Shown piece by piece: positions 1-6,379 of a DNA stretch of 37,874 nucleotides; position 1 is the stretch's first letter; the number at the start of each line of letters is the position of its first letter. The stretch covers positions 1 through 37,874 of the forward strand of contig CAIKXV010000057.1 in assembly GCA_903831455.1 (NCBI GenBank), given 5' to 3'. Below the pieces are notes generated by a model. It had not been told where the DNA came from and made no database searches. It saw nothing but the letters and a program-made list of their open reading frames with translations. The position numbers and the translations under genes were made by a program. This DNA comes from an uncultured Pseudomonadota bacterium (GTDB taxonomy: Bacteria; Pseudomonadota; Gammaproteobacteria; Burkholderiales; CAIKXV01).

Positions 1-1
1 C

Positions 2-262
2 CACCATGCCGAGATGCGCGAGGTCGAAGGCGTGCTCTACTGCAACGACGGCGACTGGGTGGAGAGCCTCAGCGCGCTCGTCGAGCACCCGGACGGGCGC
101 CTGGAGATCATCGATCGCGCCTACAGCCGCCGCGGGGCGGGTGCCCCGGTGCGCGAGCCGGCAGCCGCGCCGTCGATGCCGGAGCGGCACCCGGATCCGG
201 TGCACCTGCCCGCGCCCGGCGTGCTGCTGCCCGTGACGCGCACCCGGCTGCCCGAACGCTAG
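2..262 (+). CDS. LpxH/PlcP-like metallophosphoesterase, C-terminal fragment
   Basis: The gene is cut by the left window edge; the reading frame enters at base 2 and ends at TAG 260-262. The visible 86 residues begin with HHAEMRE and continue with YCNDGDWVES and ALVEHPDGRLEII. The first His residues would be the end of the calcineurin-like GHxHH metal-binding motif. This ending is typical of proteins annotated as UDP-2,3-diacylglucosamine diphosphatase (COG2908) and unlike classical E. coli LpxH. From family knowledge, rhizobial PlcP, an intracellular phospholipase C induced by phosphate starvation, belongs to this same group. Nearby psd and glycosyltransferase genes and the Pho-like boxes at 3632-3691 favour a PlcP-like role in releasing diacylglycerol from phospholipids. 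The N-terminal catalytic half is outside the window, so LpxH activity cannot be excluded. The stop codon overlaps that of the convergent psd gene. Confidence 0.8.
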   Translation, partial: HHAEMREVEGVLYCNDGDWVESLSALVEHPDGRLEIIDRAYSRRGAGAPVREPAAAPSMPERHPDPVHLPAPGVLLPVTRTRLPER

Positions 263-1152
263 TCCGGCGACCCGCGCGCCGAAGCGGGCGGGGTGCGGAC
301 CAGCAGCGGCTCGCCGGCGCGAAGCCGATCCCCCGGCCGCGCCGACTGCGCCAGCGAGTATCCGGGCGGCGCCAGCACGATGATCGTGGAGCCGTGCTCG
401 AACCAGCCCATCTCCTGGCCGAGTTCCAGGGGCACGCGGCAGTGGACCCGGGGCGGACGCGCGCCGCGCAGCGCGGGCTGCCCGGGCAGGCAACTCAGTC
501 GCAGGCTCGCCACCAGGATCGCCGCGACCGGCACCAGCAGCAGCGGGGGGGAGCCGTCGGCCGGCGCGAGTTCGAGCACGGCCCGCTCGTTGCGGCAGAA
601 GAGCCGATCGACCCGGGCAAGCGCCGGTGGATTGACGTTCCAGGCATCGCCGTCGATCCAGTCGATCCGGCGCAGTTCGCCTGCGAGCGGCGAGTGGAAG
701 CGGTGGTACATCGCGGAGGTCAGGCGCAGCGTCGCGTAGAAGCCGCCCGCCAGCCAGCGCGAGGGCTCCTCGCGGGTGCAGAGCTCGGCCAGCGTGTAGG
801 GCATGCCCTTCGCCTGCAGCAGCGTGTCGTGCTCGATCGGGCCGCATGCCCCCACGATCGCATCGCAGGGGCTGGGCAGGATGCCGGCGGTTCGGTCGAA
901 CGGACGGGCGCCGGGCCGCAGTTCGCGGGTAAAGCATTCATGCAGGCTCGCGAACGCGGTGGCCCTGGCATCGGACAGGTCGAGATCGGTGAACAGGCGC
1001 CACAGCGCGAGGCCCGCGCGCGTGAACATGGGACTGCGGATGCGGCTCAGTCGTCCGAACAGCCGCGTCATCGTCACCCGCGGCAGTCGATTGGTCAGCA
1101 GGAAGTTGAGGTCCTCGCGCAGCAGGAGCTGCCTGAGCAGGCGTCTGTTCAT
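259..1152 (-). CDS. psd: Phosphatidylserine decarboxylase
   Basis: This pyruvoyl enzyme converts phosphatidylserine to phosphatidylethanolamine at the inner membrane. With ATG at 1152 it has 297 residues, close to the usual length. All three expected catalytic elements are visible: Asp97 in PCDAIVG, His153 in YHRFHSP, and the Gly254-Ser255 self-cleavage site in HGST. The residue before GST is His rather than the common Leu of LGST, but the Gly-Ser pair that is cleaved and forms the pyruvoyl group is intact. The frame stays open upstream to about 1479, but that stretch is low-complexity Arg-rich and antisense to the aminotransferase, so I chose 1152. No strong ribosome binding site precedes it. 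The gene is divergent from the class III aminotransferase and convergent with the PlcP/LpxH-like gene, with which it shares a palindromic CTAG stop. Confidence 0.9.
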   Translation of the reverse strand: MNRRLLRQLLLREDLNFLLTNRLPRVTMTRLFGRLSRIRSPMFTRAGLALWRLFTDLDLSDARATAFASLHECFTRELRPGARPFDRTAGILPSPCDAIVGACGPIEHDTLLQAKGMPYTLAELCTREEPSRWLAGGFYATLRLTSAMYHRFHSPLAGELRRIDWIDGDAWNVNPPALARVDRLFCRNERAVLELAPADGSPPLLLVPVAAILVASLRLSCLPGQPALRGARPPRVHCRVPLELGQEMGWFEHGSTIIVLAPPGYSLAQSARPGDRLRAGEPLLVRTPPASARGSPD

Positions 1153-1217
1153 ATGGGTGTCAAGCGGGAGGCGTACATCGGTCACGGATGTTTCGACATG
1201 TTCCGGTGAGGTCACAC

Positions 1218-2879
1218 ATGGATGCAGCACTCGTACTCGGTCTCGCGGCGGCAGGTGCGGCGGGCGCCGTGATTCCCGCCGCCCGCAGGCGCCTGATGCT
1301 CTCGCGCGCCAAGCACCCGTCGCTGGCGGGTCATTCGCGCATGGCGCGTCGACTCGCACGGCTCCTGCCGGGTTACGAGTTTCGCGGCGACGCCTTCTAC
1401 GCCAGCGACGGCGCGGACGACGCGCTCGCGCACCGGCGCAGGAGCGGTCTCGCGCGGCTCTCCGCGGGGCTGCACGCACGATCGCCCAAGGGCATCGCGC
1501 TCACCGAGGAGGCCCATGCGCTGATCTCCGACCTGCGCTTCACCCGGCGCTACCGGGTGCCCTTCCAGTACTCGGCCGAACTGGAGGCCCTCCTGCCCGG
1601 CAGCGCGTTCGCCACCGGCACCGACGGGGCGTGGATCACCGACGTCGACGGCAATCGGCTGCTCGACGTGTCCGGCTCCTACGGCGTCAACCTGCTCGGG
1701 CACGAGTTCTACAAGCGCTGCATCGCGCGCGGCCACGAGCAGGCGGCGGCGATGGGCACGCTGCTCGGCAGCTATCACCCTTGCGTGCTGGACAACGTGC
1801 GCCGGCTGCGGGAGATCTCCGGGCTGGACGAGGTGTCCTTCCACATGTCGGGCACCGAGGCGGTGATGCAGGCCGTCCGCCTGGCCCGCTATCACACCGG
1901 TCGCAGCCATCTGGTCCGATTCTGCGGCGCGTACCACGGGTGGTGGGACGACGTGCAGCCGGGTCCCGGGACTCCGATCGCCCCCGCCTATACCTACACG
2001 CTGCGCGACATGGACGAGCGCACGCTGGAGGTGCTGCGCAGCCGCCGCGACATCGCCTGCGTGCTCGTCAACCCGTTGCAGGCGCTGCATCCGAACCGCC
2101 AGGCGCCGGGCGACTCCTCGCTGGTGGACGGCTCGCGGCAGGCGGGATTCGACCGGCAGGCGTACGCCCGCTGGTTGCAGGCGTTGCGCGAGGTATGCAC
2201 CGAGCGCGGCATCGTGCTGATCATGGACGAGGTGTTCCTCGGGTTCCGGCTCGCGCCGCGAGGGGCCCAGGAGTACTTCGGCGTCAGGGCGGATCTGGTG
2301 ACCTACGGCAAGACGCTCGGTGGCGGCCTTCCCGTGGGCGTGCTCTGCGGGCGAGCGGACCTGATGAAGCGATACCGCGAGGATCGGCCCGCGGACATCT
2401 GCTTCGCCCGGGGCACCTTCAACAGCCATCCGCTGGTGATGGCCGCGATGAACGCCTGGCTGCACGAGTGGTCCACTCCCGAGGTGCAGTCGCTCTACCG
2501 CGACCTCGACTCGCGCTGGACCGGCCGGCAGGACCTCCTGAACCGGAGGCTCTCCGAGGCCGGGCTGCCCGTCAGCGTGGCGGGCATGTCCACCGTCTGG
2601 ACGGTGCTCTACGGTCGGCCGTCGCGCTACCACTGGATGTTCCAGTTCTATCTGCGCGAGCAGGGACTGTCGCTCAGCTGGGTCGGAAGCGGCCGGATGA
2701 TCTTCAGCTTCGACTTCGACGACCCGCTGTTCGAGGAGTTTGCCGGGCGCTTCGTGGAGGCGGCCCGACGCATGGAGGAGGACGGATGGTGGGACTGTCC
2801 GCTCCCCACCAACCGACGGATCCGGCGCCGGGTCCTGGAGGAACTCTCCGCGCGTCTGCTGGGGCGCCAGGCTGCCTGA
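1218..2879 (+). CDS. Class III PLP-dependent aminotransferase, glutamate-1-semialdehyde aminomutase-like
   Basis: This is a 553-residue PLP enzyme of the class III aminotransferase fold. The PLP-anchoring Lys365 lies in YGKTLGGGLPVG and the Asp337 that contacts the pyridine nitrogen in IMDEVFLGFR. MSGTEAVMQAVRLAR is the phosphate-binding segment and AYHGWWDD resembles glutamate-1-semialdehyde aminomutase. It is about 120 residues longer than HemL, with a hydrophobic N-terminus (residues 3-20) and basic stretches before the catalytic domain; this suggests membrane association. ATG 1218 follows a GAGG box; an in-frame ATG at 1188 has no such box. It sits between psd and an Mpo1-like membrane gene in a lipid-related neighbourhood, so the substrate may be a lipid head group or precursor. 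That is inference, and true HemL function is unlikely given the extension and context. Confidence 0.8.
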   Translation: MDAALVLGLAAAGAAGAVIPAARRRLMLSRAKHPSLAGHSRMARRLARLLPGYEFRGDAFYASDGADDALAHRRRSGLARLSAGLHARSPKGIALTEEAHALISDLRFTRRYRVPFQYSAELEALLPGSAFATGTDGAWITDVDGNRLLDVSGSYGVNLLGHEFYKRCIARGHEQAAAMGTLLGSYHPCVLDNVRRLREISGLDEVSFHMSGTEAVMQAVRLARYHTGRSHLVRFCGAYHGWWDDVQPGPGTPIAPAYTYTLRDMDERTLEVLRSRRDIACVLVNPLQALHPNRQAPGDSSLVDGSRQAGFDRQAYARWLQALREVCTERGIVLIMDEVFLGFRLAPRGAQEYFGVRADLVTYGKTLGGGLPVGVLCGRADLMKRYREDRPADICFARGTFNSHPLVMAAMNAWLHEWSTPEVQSLYRDLDSRWTGRQDLLNRRLSEAGLPVSVAGMSTVWTVLYGRPSRYHWMFQFYLREQGLSLSWVGSGRMIFSFDFDDPLFEEFAGRFVEAARRMEEDGWWDCPLPTNRRIRRRVLEELSARLLGRQAA

Positions 2880-2949
2880 GCAGGCGACCTGGCGCGCGTT
2901 TCCTTCGCAACCACGCCAGCGGCGAGCGCGACTGACGTGGGTCGGTGAC

Positions 2950-3558
2950 TCAGTGCCGCCGCACGTGGGACATCGGGTCGATCAGCTCGCCCCGCATCAG
3001 TGCGAGGGGTGCGCGGTAGTAGAGCGCGAGGTCGTGGAACGGATCGGTGAGGATCTTGGCCGCCCACGCAAGGCCGGTGAGTGCGCCGCGCGTGAAGCAC
3101 AACTGGATCACGCGGACCAGCAGCCCCGACACGCCCAGGGCGAGCCATGCCATGCCCACGTCGTCGATGTATTCGCGCGCGGTGGTGGCCGGCACGATGA
3201 GACCGGCGAGATCGGGCGAGAGCCAGAGCGCGACCGGCGCCAGCGCCCAGGCGGCCATCAGCACGACCTTGCGGCGGATGTTGTAGCCGACCTTGACCTC
3301 TTCCTTCAGGGCATCGCTCATGTCGTTCACATGGTCGTAGCCGCGCGGTTCGAAGAAGAAGTGCCCGGCCTGGCGGCTGGTCATCGAGACGCACCAGGCG
3401 AGGATGGCGGCGGCGGCGGGGTCGATGAACAGCAGCACGTAGGCCGCGATGAAGCTCGAGGCGCTCAGCGCGTGAAGGGACTGGTTGATGCGACTGTGGT
3501 GGTACAGCCGATGGTCGTCCCAGCGCTGCAGGCGAAGTTCGGCGAGGAATCGATTCAT
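2950..3558 (-). CDS. Small multi-pass membrane protein, Mpo1-like
   Basis: A 202-residue protein with about four hydrophobic segments (roughly residues 30-60, 95-130 and 140-165). Two motifs stand out: HHSRINQSLH near residue 20 and RQAGHFFFEPRGYD near residue 65. The pattern H..N..H followed by GH...E is what I expect of Mpo1/DUF962 proteins, integral membrane iron-dependent fatty-acid alpha-oxygenases first described in yeast. The spacing is shorter than in yeast Mpo1, so the family call is tentative. ATG 3558 is preceded by GGAGA at a good distance. Upstream lies a Pho-box-like triplet on the same strand with a -10 element exactly 10 nt downstream, suggesting induction by phosphate limitation together with the divergent glycosyltransferase. 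It is convergent with the aminotransferase. A role in fatty-acid or membrane-lipid turnover would fit, but is inferred. Confidence 0.65.
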   Translation of the reverse strand: MNRFLAELRLQRWDDHRLYHHSRINQSLHALSASSFIAAYVLLFIDPAAAAILAWCVSMTSRQAGHFFFEPRGYDHVNDMSDALKEEVKVGYNIRRKVVLMAAWALAPVALWLSPDLAGLIVPATTAREYIDDVGMAWLALGVSGLLVRVIQLCFTRGALTGLAWAAKILTDPFHDLALYYRAPLALMRGELIDPMSHVRRH

Positions 3559-3584
3559 GGTACGGGTCTCCAGACGCACCGGGT

Positions 3585-3638
3585 TTGACTGCTGTCCGTC
3601 GACAGGCTCGTGGCGATCATGCAGATGCAAGGTGACTC
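3585..3638 (-). promoter_or_regulatory. Pho-box-like triplet and -10 for the Mpo1-like gene (wider promoter zone)
   Basis: Read leftward, three 7-bp units occur: CTGTCAC (3660-3654), ACGTCAC (3649-3643) and GAGTCAC (3638-3632). Each pair is separated by 4 bp, giving an 11-bp repeat like the PhoB-binding Pho box (CTGTCAT repeats). Exactly 10 nt after the last unit comes CATGAT (3621-3616), a 4/6 match to TATAAT, at the spacing known for E. coli Pho promoters where the box replaces the -35 hexamer. The predicted transcript starts near 3609 and has a leader of about 50 nt with a ribosome binding site. The first two units lie at 3643-3660, just outside this entry's coordinates. Confidence 0.7.
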
Positions 3639-3691
3639 GGTGGTGACGTTCCCGTGACAGGGGTGTCACGCAGTCGTCATCGGCCTGTCGC
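3632..3691. promoter_or_regulatory. Back-to-back Pho-box-like array, six half-sites at 11-bp steps
   Basis: Half-sites GTGAC start at 3632, 3643 and 3654. GTCAC, GTCAT and GTCGC start at 3665, 3676 and 3687. All steps are exactly 11 bp and the orientation flips in the middle, so the two triplets point to the two divergent genes. The centre is a perfect palindrome, CGTGACA and TGTCACG around GGGG (3653-3670). The 7+4 bp unit matches the direct-repeat architecture of PhoB boxes from established work in enterobacteria and rhizobia. Six in-register sites on one face of the helix could bind PhoB oligomers cooperatively. Confidence 0.75.
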
Positions 3692-3707
3692 GTCGCGGCG
3701 GCACCAT
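3663..3707 (+). promoter_or_regulatory. Pho-box-like triplet and -10 for the glycosyltransferase gene
   Basis: Rightward units GTGTCAC (3663-3669), TCGTCAT (3674-3680) and CTGTCGC (3685-3691) are separated by 4 bp each. Ten nt downstream lies CACCAT (3702-3707), a weak -10 (3/6). Transcription would begin within a base or two of the ATG at 3715, and no ribosome binding site precedes that ATG, so a leaderless or nearly leaderless mRNA is predicted. Confidence 0.6.
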
Positions 3708-3714
3708 CGCCGCC

Positions 3715-4950
3715 ATGGATACTGCGTCTGCCGCCGCATCGATCGAAGTGCAGTCGTTGCCTGCCCGGAACAGGACCCTCCGCATCGCGGTCGTCACCGA
3801 GACCTACCCGCCCGAGGTGAACGGCGTGGCGCTCACCCTCGCGCGACTGGTCGAGGGGGTGAGGAGCGCGAACCACGACGTCCAGCTGATCCGGGTGCGC
3901 CGCGATGCGAGCGACCAGTCCGATCCCGACGACAGCCGGGAAATCCTGATGCGCGGGATCCCGATCCCTCGGTATCCGAGCCTGAGGATGGGCATGCCGG
4001 CCCGCCGGGCCCTCACCCGGTTGTGGCGCGTGGATCGCCCGGATGTCGTCCACATCGCGACCGAAGGTCCGCTGGGGTGGTCGGCGCTCAAGGCGGCACT
4101 GCAGTTGCAGCTGCCGGTGTCGTCGGATTTCCGGACCAACTTCCACGCCTACAGCGGCTACTACGGCATCGGGTTCCTGCATCGGCCGATCATGGCCTAT
4201 CTCAGGCGCTTCCATGCACTCGCCCACCTGACGCTGGTGCCGACCGAGGCGTTGCGCGAGACGCTGGAGGATGCGGGCTTCCGCGGGCTGCGGGTCGTCG
4301 CCCGCGGGGTGGACACCGCCCTGTTCTCGCCGAGTGCGCGCAGCGAGCAGCTTCGCGCCGGGTGGGGGGTGTCCGGGGATGACCTCGTCGTCTGCTGCGT
4401 GGGACGCCTGGCGGCCGAAAAGAACCTGCAACTGGTGATCAGGTCCTGGCGAGCCATCCAGCGCGTGCAACCCCGGGCGCGGTTGCTGCTGGTCGGCGAC
4501 GGGCCGCAGCGGCAGGCCCTGCAGGCCGAATGCCCGGACGCGATGTTCGCCGGGCAGCGCTCGGGCGAGGATCTCGCCGCGCACTATGCGTCGTCCGACC
4601 TGTTCCTGTTTCCCAGCCTGACCGAGACCTTCGGCAACGTCACCCTCGAGGCGATGGCCTGCGGCCTGCCGGTGGTGGCGTTCGACGGCGCCGCGGCCCA
4701 GGCGCTGATCAGCTCGGGGGTCAACGGCCTGAGGGTGGCGCGAGGCGACGAGCAGGCGTTCGTCGATGCAGCCGTCCTGCTGGCGGGCGAGCCGCCGCGC
4801 CGGCAGGCCATCGGCGCACGGGCGCGGCTCAAGGCGGAGGAATCGGACTGGGCGTCGATCACCGAGCGGTTCACCTCGGAGCTGTCCCGGCTGATTGCCT
4901 CGCGCAAGTCGCTGGAGTCCGCGCGCGCCCTGAGGCTGGCCCGTTCCTGA
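3715..4950 (+). CDS. GT4-family glycosyltransferase, probable glycolipid synthase
   Basis: A 411-residue GT-B enzyme. The N-terminal acceptor domain shows RIAVVTETYPPEVNGVALT with the glycine-containing acceptor loop. The C-terminal donor domain shows VGRLAAEKNL and the EX7E pair Glu304/Glu312 in TETFGNVTLEAMACGLPVV. These are features of retaining GT4 enzymes, and the N-terminus resembles GDP-mannose-dependent alpha-mannosyltransferases (PimB/MgtA type). There is no signal peptide; peripheral membrane action is expected. Pairing of a PlcP-like phosphoesterase with a COG0438 glycosyltransferase (Agt) is known from marine and soil proteobacteria, where phospholipids are replaced by glycosyl-diacylglycerols under phosphate limitation. 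The Pho-like triplet directly upstream fits that role. ATG 3715 lacks a ribosome binding site, but no better start is present before the conserved N-terminus. The donor sugar cannot be told from the sequence. Confidence 0.85.
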   Translation: MDTASAAASIEVQSLPARNRTLRIAVVTETYPPEVNGVALTLARLVEGVRSANHDVQLIRVRRDASDQSDPDDSREILMRGIPIPRYPSLRMGMPARRALTRLWRVDRPDVVHIATEGPLGWSALKAALQLQLPVSSDFRTNFHAYSGYYGIGFLHRPIMAYLRRFHALAHLTLVPTEALRETLEDAGFRGLRVVARGVDTALFSPSARSEQLRAGWGVSGDDLVVCCVGRLAAEKNLQLVIRSWRAIQRVQPRARLLLVGDGPQRQALQAECPDAMFAGQRSGEDLAAHYASSDLFLFPSLTETFGNVTLEAMACGLPVVAFDGAAAQALISSGVNGLRVARGDEQAFVDAAVLLAGEPPRRQAIGARARLKAEESDWASITERFTSELSRLIASRKSLESARALRLARS

Positions 4951-4974
4951 TCGATGCCGGCCGTCGTGCGCGGG

Positions 4975-5003
4975 CGCAGGTCGCAGGCTTGGGCGCGACT
5001 GCG
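4975..5003. terminator. Possible bidirectional hairpin between convergent genes
   Basis: CGCAGGTCGC (4975-4984) can pair with GCGACTGCG (4995-5003), giving nine pairs with one bulged G. It lies between the stops of the convergent glycosyltransferase and TAXI genes. There is no T-tract, so it is only a candidate. Confidence 0.3.
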
Positions 5004-5014
5004 GGACGGATCGG

Positions 5015-6349
5015 TCAGCGATCTTCCAGTCGTCTCCGCACCAGCTCGATGTGCGTACGCAGCGTGTAGGCCTCGCTGCCGTAGGCAGGAGGAATGCGCT
5101 GGCGATTGATGCGTGCCTCGATCTGCGCGAGCCGGGCGAGCAGCGCGTCGCGGCTGCCGTGGCCCGCGGCGACCGCACGCTCGACCAGTACGAGCTGGTC
5201 GTACCAGCGATAGATCCTCCGCCGGATCGCCCAGCGGTAGACCGCGGGGGTCAGGCGCGCGAGCGGGATGCCGACGGCCAGCAACGGCAGGCCGAAGAAG
5301 ATGAACCGCTCGATCCACACCACCGCCCAGAAGGGCAGGTAGCGGCGCAGGGCCGAGGGGCCGCGCTTGTAGTAGCGCTCCGCCTCGGCGGAGGCGGGGT
5401 ACTCGGAGGCGTCGAGCGAGGGAAACTCCCCGGGCCTCTGGATGACGCCGCCGCCGGAGTGCACCTCGCGTGCCGCGTCGAGCAGCAGGTCGACCAGCAC
5501 CGGATGCAACTGCTCGCGGGCGACGAGATTGGCCTTGACCGAGACCAGGGTCGCCGAGCGCCGCGGCAGGTTCGAGCGCAGATCGGCTGCGCCTTCGGGG
5601 ATCTCGATCCGGGTGAGCACCGGGAACTGGCGCACGTAGGCGTCCGCGTGGCGCATGCTCCACAGGTCGACCCCCTCCGCCGCGAGCAGCCTGCGCACGG
5701 CGGCCCCCTCGGGCGCGGAGACGATGAACGCCGCGTCGACCTCGCCGCGTTCGAGGGCATCGGCGGCCTTGAGCCCCGACAGGGGAAGCAGGGAGGTGCC
5801 GGCGGGATCGATGCCGTGCCGCTGGTAGAACTGCTCGGCCAGCAGCCGCGTGCCGCTGCCCGGGGCACCGGCGGCCACGCGCAGGCGGGCCAGGTCGCCG
5901 AAGCGCTCGAGCCGGATACCTGCGCGGTGGAACACCCAGACCGGCTCGTAGGCAACGGCGCCCAGCGATACCAGTCCCCCGATCGCCTCGGGGTCCGCCA
6001 GGCCACCCTGCACCAGCGCGACCGACACCCCGCTGGCGGGGTCGCGCAGCCGCTCCAGGTTCTGCACGGCACCGGCCGAGGGCTGCAGCACGAGTTCGAC
6101 CCCGGCGCGCGCGAGGGCCGCGCGGTAGCGCTGCGCGAAGGCGTGGTAGGCCCCGTCCTCGGCCCCCGTGCTCATGATCACCCTCGACGGTGGACCCGGC
6201 TGCCAGAAGGCTGCGATCAGGGCGATCACCAGCAGCCCGGCGATCGCGAAGATTCCGGCGGCGATCAGCCGCTCGCGGCCCGTGAGGCCCAACCCCATCG
6301 GGGCGGCGGTCTCGGATGTCGATGCGTGCGGCGGATCGTCGTCTTTCAT
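5015..6349 (-). CDS. TAXI-family (TRAP-type) solute-binding protein with membrane anchors
   Basis: This 444-residue protein has the TAXI signature order: MSTGAEDGAYHAFAQRY (ligand loop after the anchor), LQPSAGAVQNLERL, VALVQGGLADPE and GAPGSGTRLLAEQFYQRHGI. TAXI proteins normally deliver organic acids to TRAP permeases. Here a hydrophobic segment near residues 28-50 acts as a signal anchor. A second one near residues 338-365 (WAVVWIERFIFFGLPLLAVG) is followed by an Arg-rich, probably cytoplasmic tail of about 75 residues. Such C-terminally extended TAXI proteins occur in beta- and gammaproteobacteria; they may be sensors or tethered receptors rather than free binding proteins. No TRAP membrane subunit is in the window. 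It lies 30 bp downstream of the AsmA-family gene on the same strand, with GAGG before ATG 6349, so co-transcription is likely. Confidence 0.85.
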   Translation of the reverse strand: MKDDDPPHASTSETAAPMGLGLTGRERLIAAGIFAIAGLLVIALIAAFWQPGPPSRVIMSTGAEDGAYHAFAQRYRAALARAGVELVLQPSAGAVQNLERLRDPASGVSVALVQGGLADPEAIGGLVSLGAVAYEPVWVFHRAGIRLERFGDLARLRVAAGAPGSGTRLLAEQFYQRHGIDPAGTSLLPLSGLKAADALERGEVDAAFIVSAPEGAAVRRLLAAEGVDLWSMRHADAYVRQFPVLTRIEIPEGAADLRSNLPRRSATLVSVKANLVAREQLHPVLVDLLLDAAREVHSGGGVIQRPGEFPSLDASEYPASAEAERYYKRGPSALRRYLPFWAVVWIERFIFFGLPLLAVGIPLARLTPAVYRWAIRRRIYRWYDQLVLVERAVAAGHGSRDALLARLAQIEARINRQRIPPAYGSEAYTLRTHIELVRRRLEDR

Positions 6350-6379
6350 GGCAGAGGCCTCGAGGGCGAAGCCCGGAGA

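Noticed and set aside
1159-1215. GTCAA at 1159 and GTCAC at 1181 and 1211 as a Pho box between psd and the aminotransferase gene
   Set aside because: The first two are 22 bp apart but the middle unit is missing, and the third is out of the 11-bp register, so I do not count it as a Pho box.
1212-2633. Long leftward open frame antisense to the aminotransferase
   Set aside because: Its translation has no recognisable domain and mirrors the codon structure of the real gene.
2950-5178. Apparent extension of the Mpo1-like gene by over 500 residues upstream
   Set aside because: The upstream part is antisense to the glycosyltransferase and low in complexity; ATG 3558 has a ribosome binding site and begins the conserved region.
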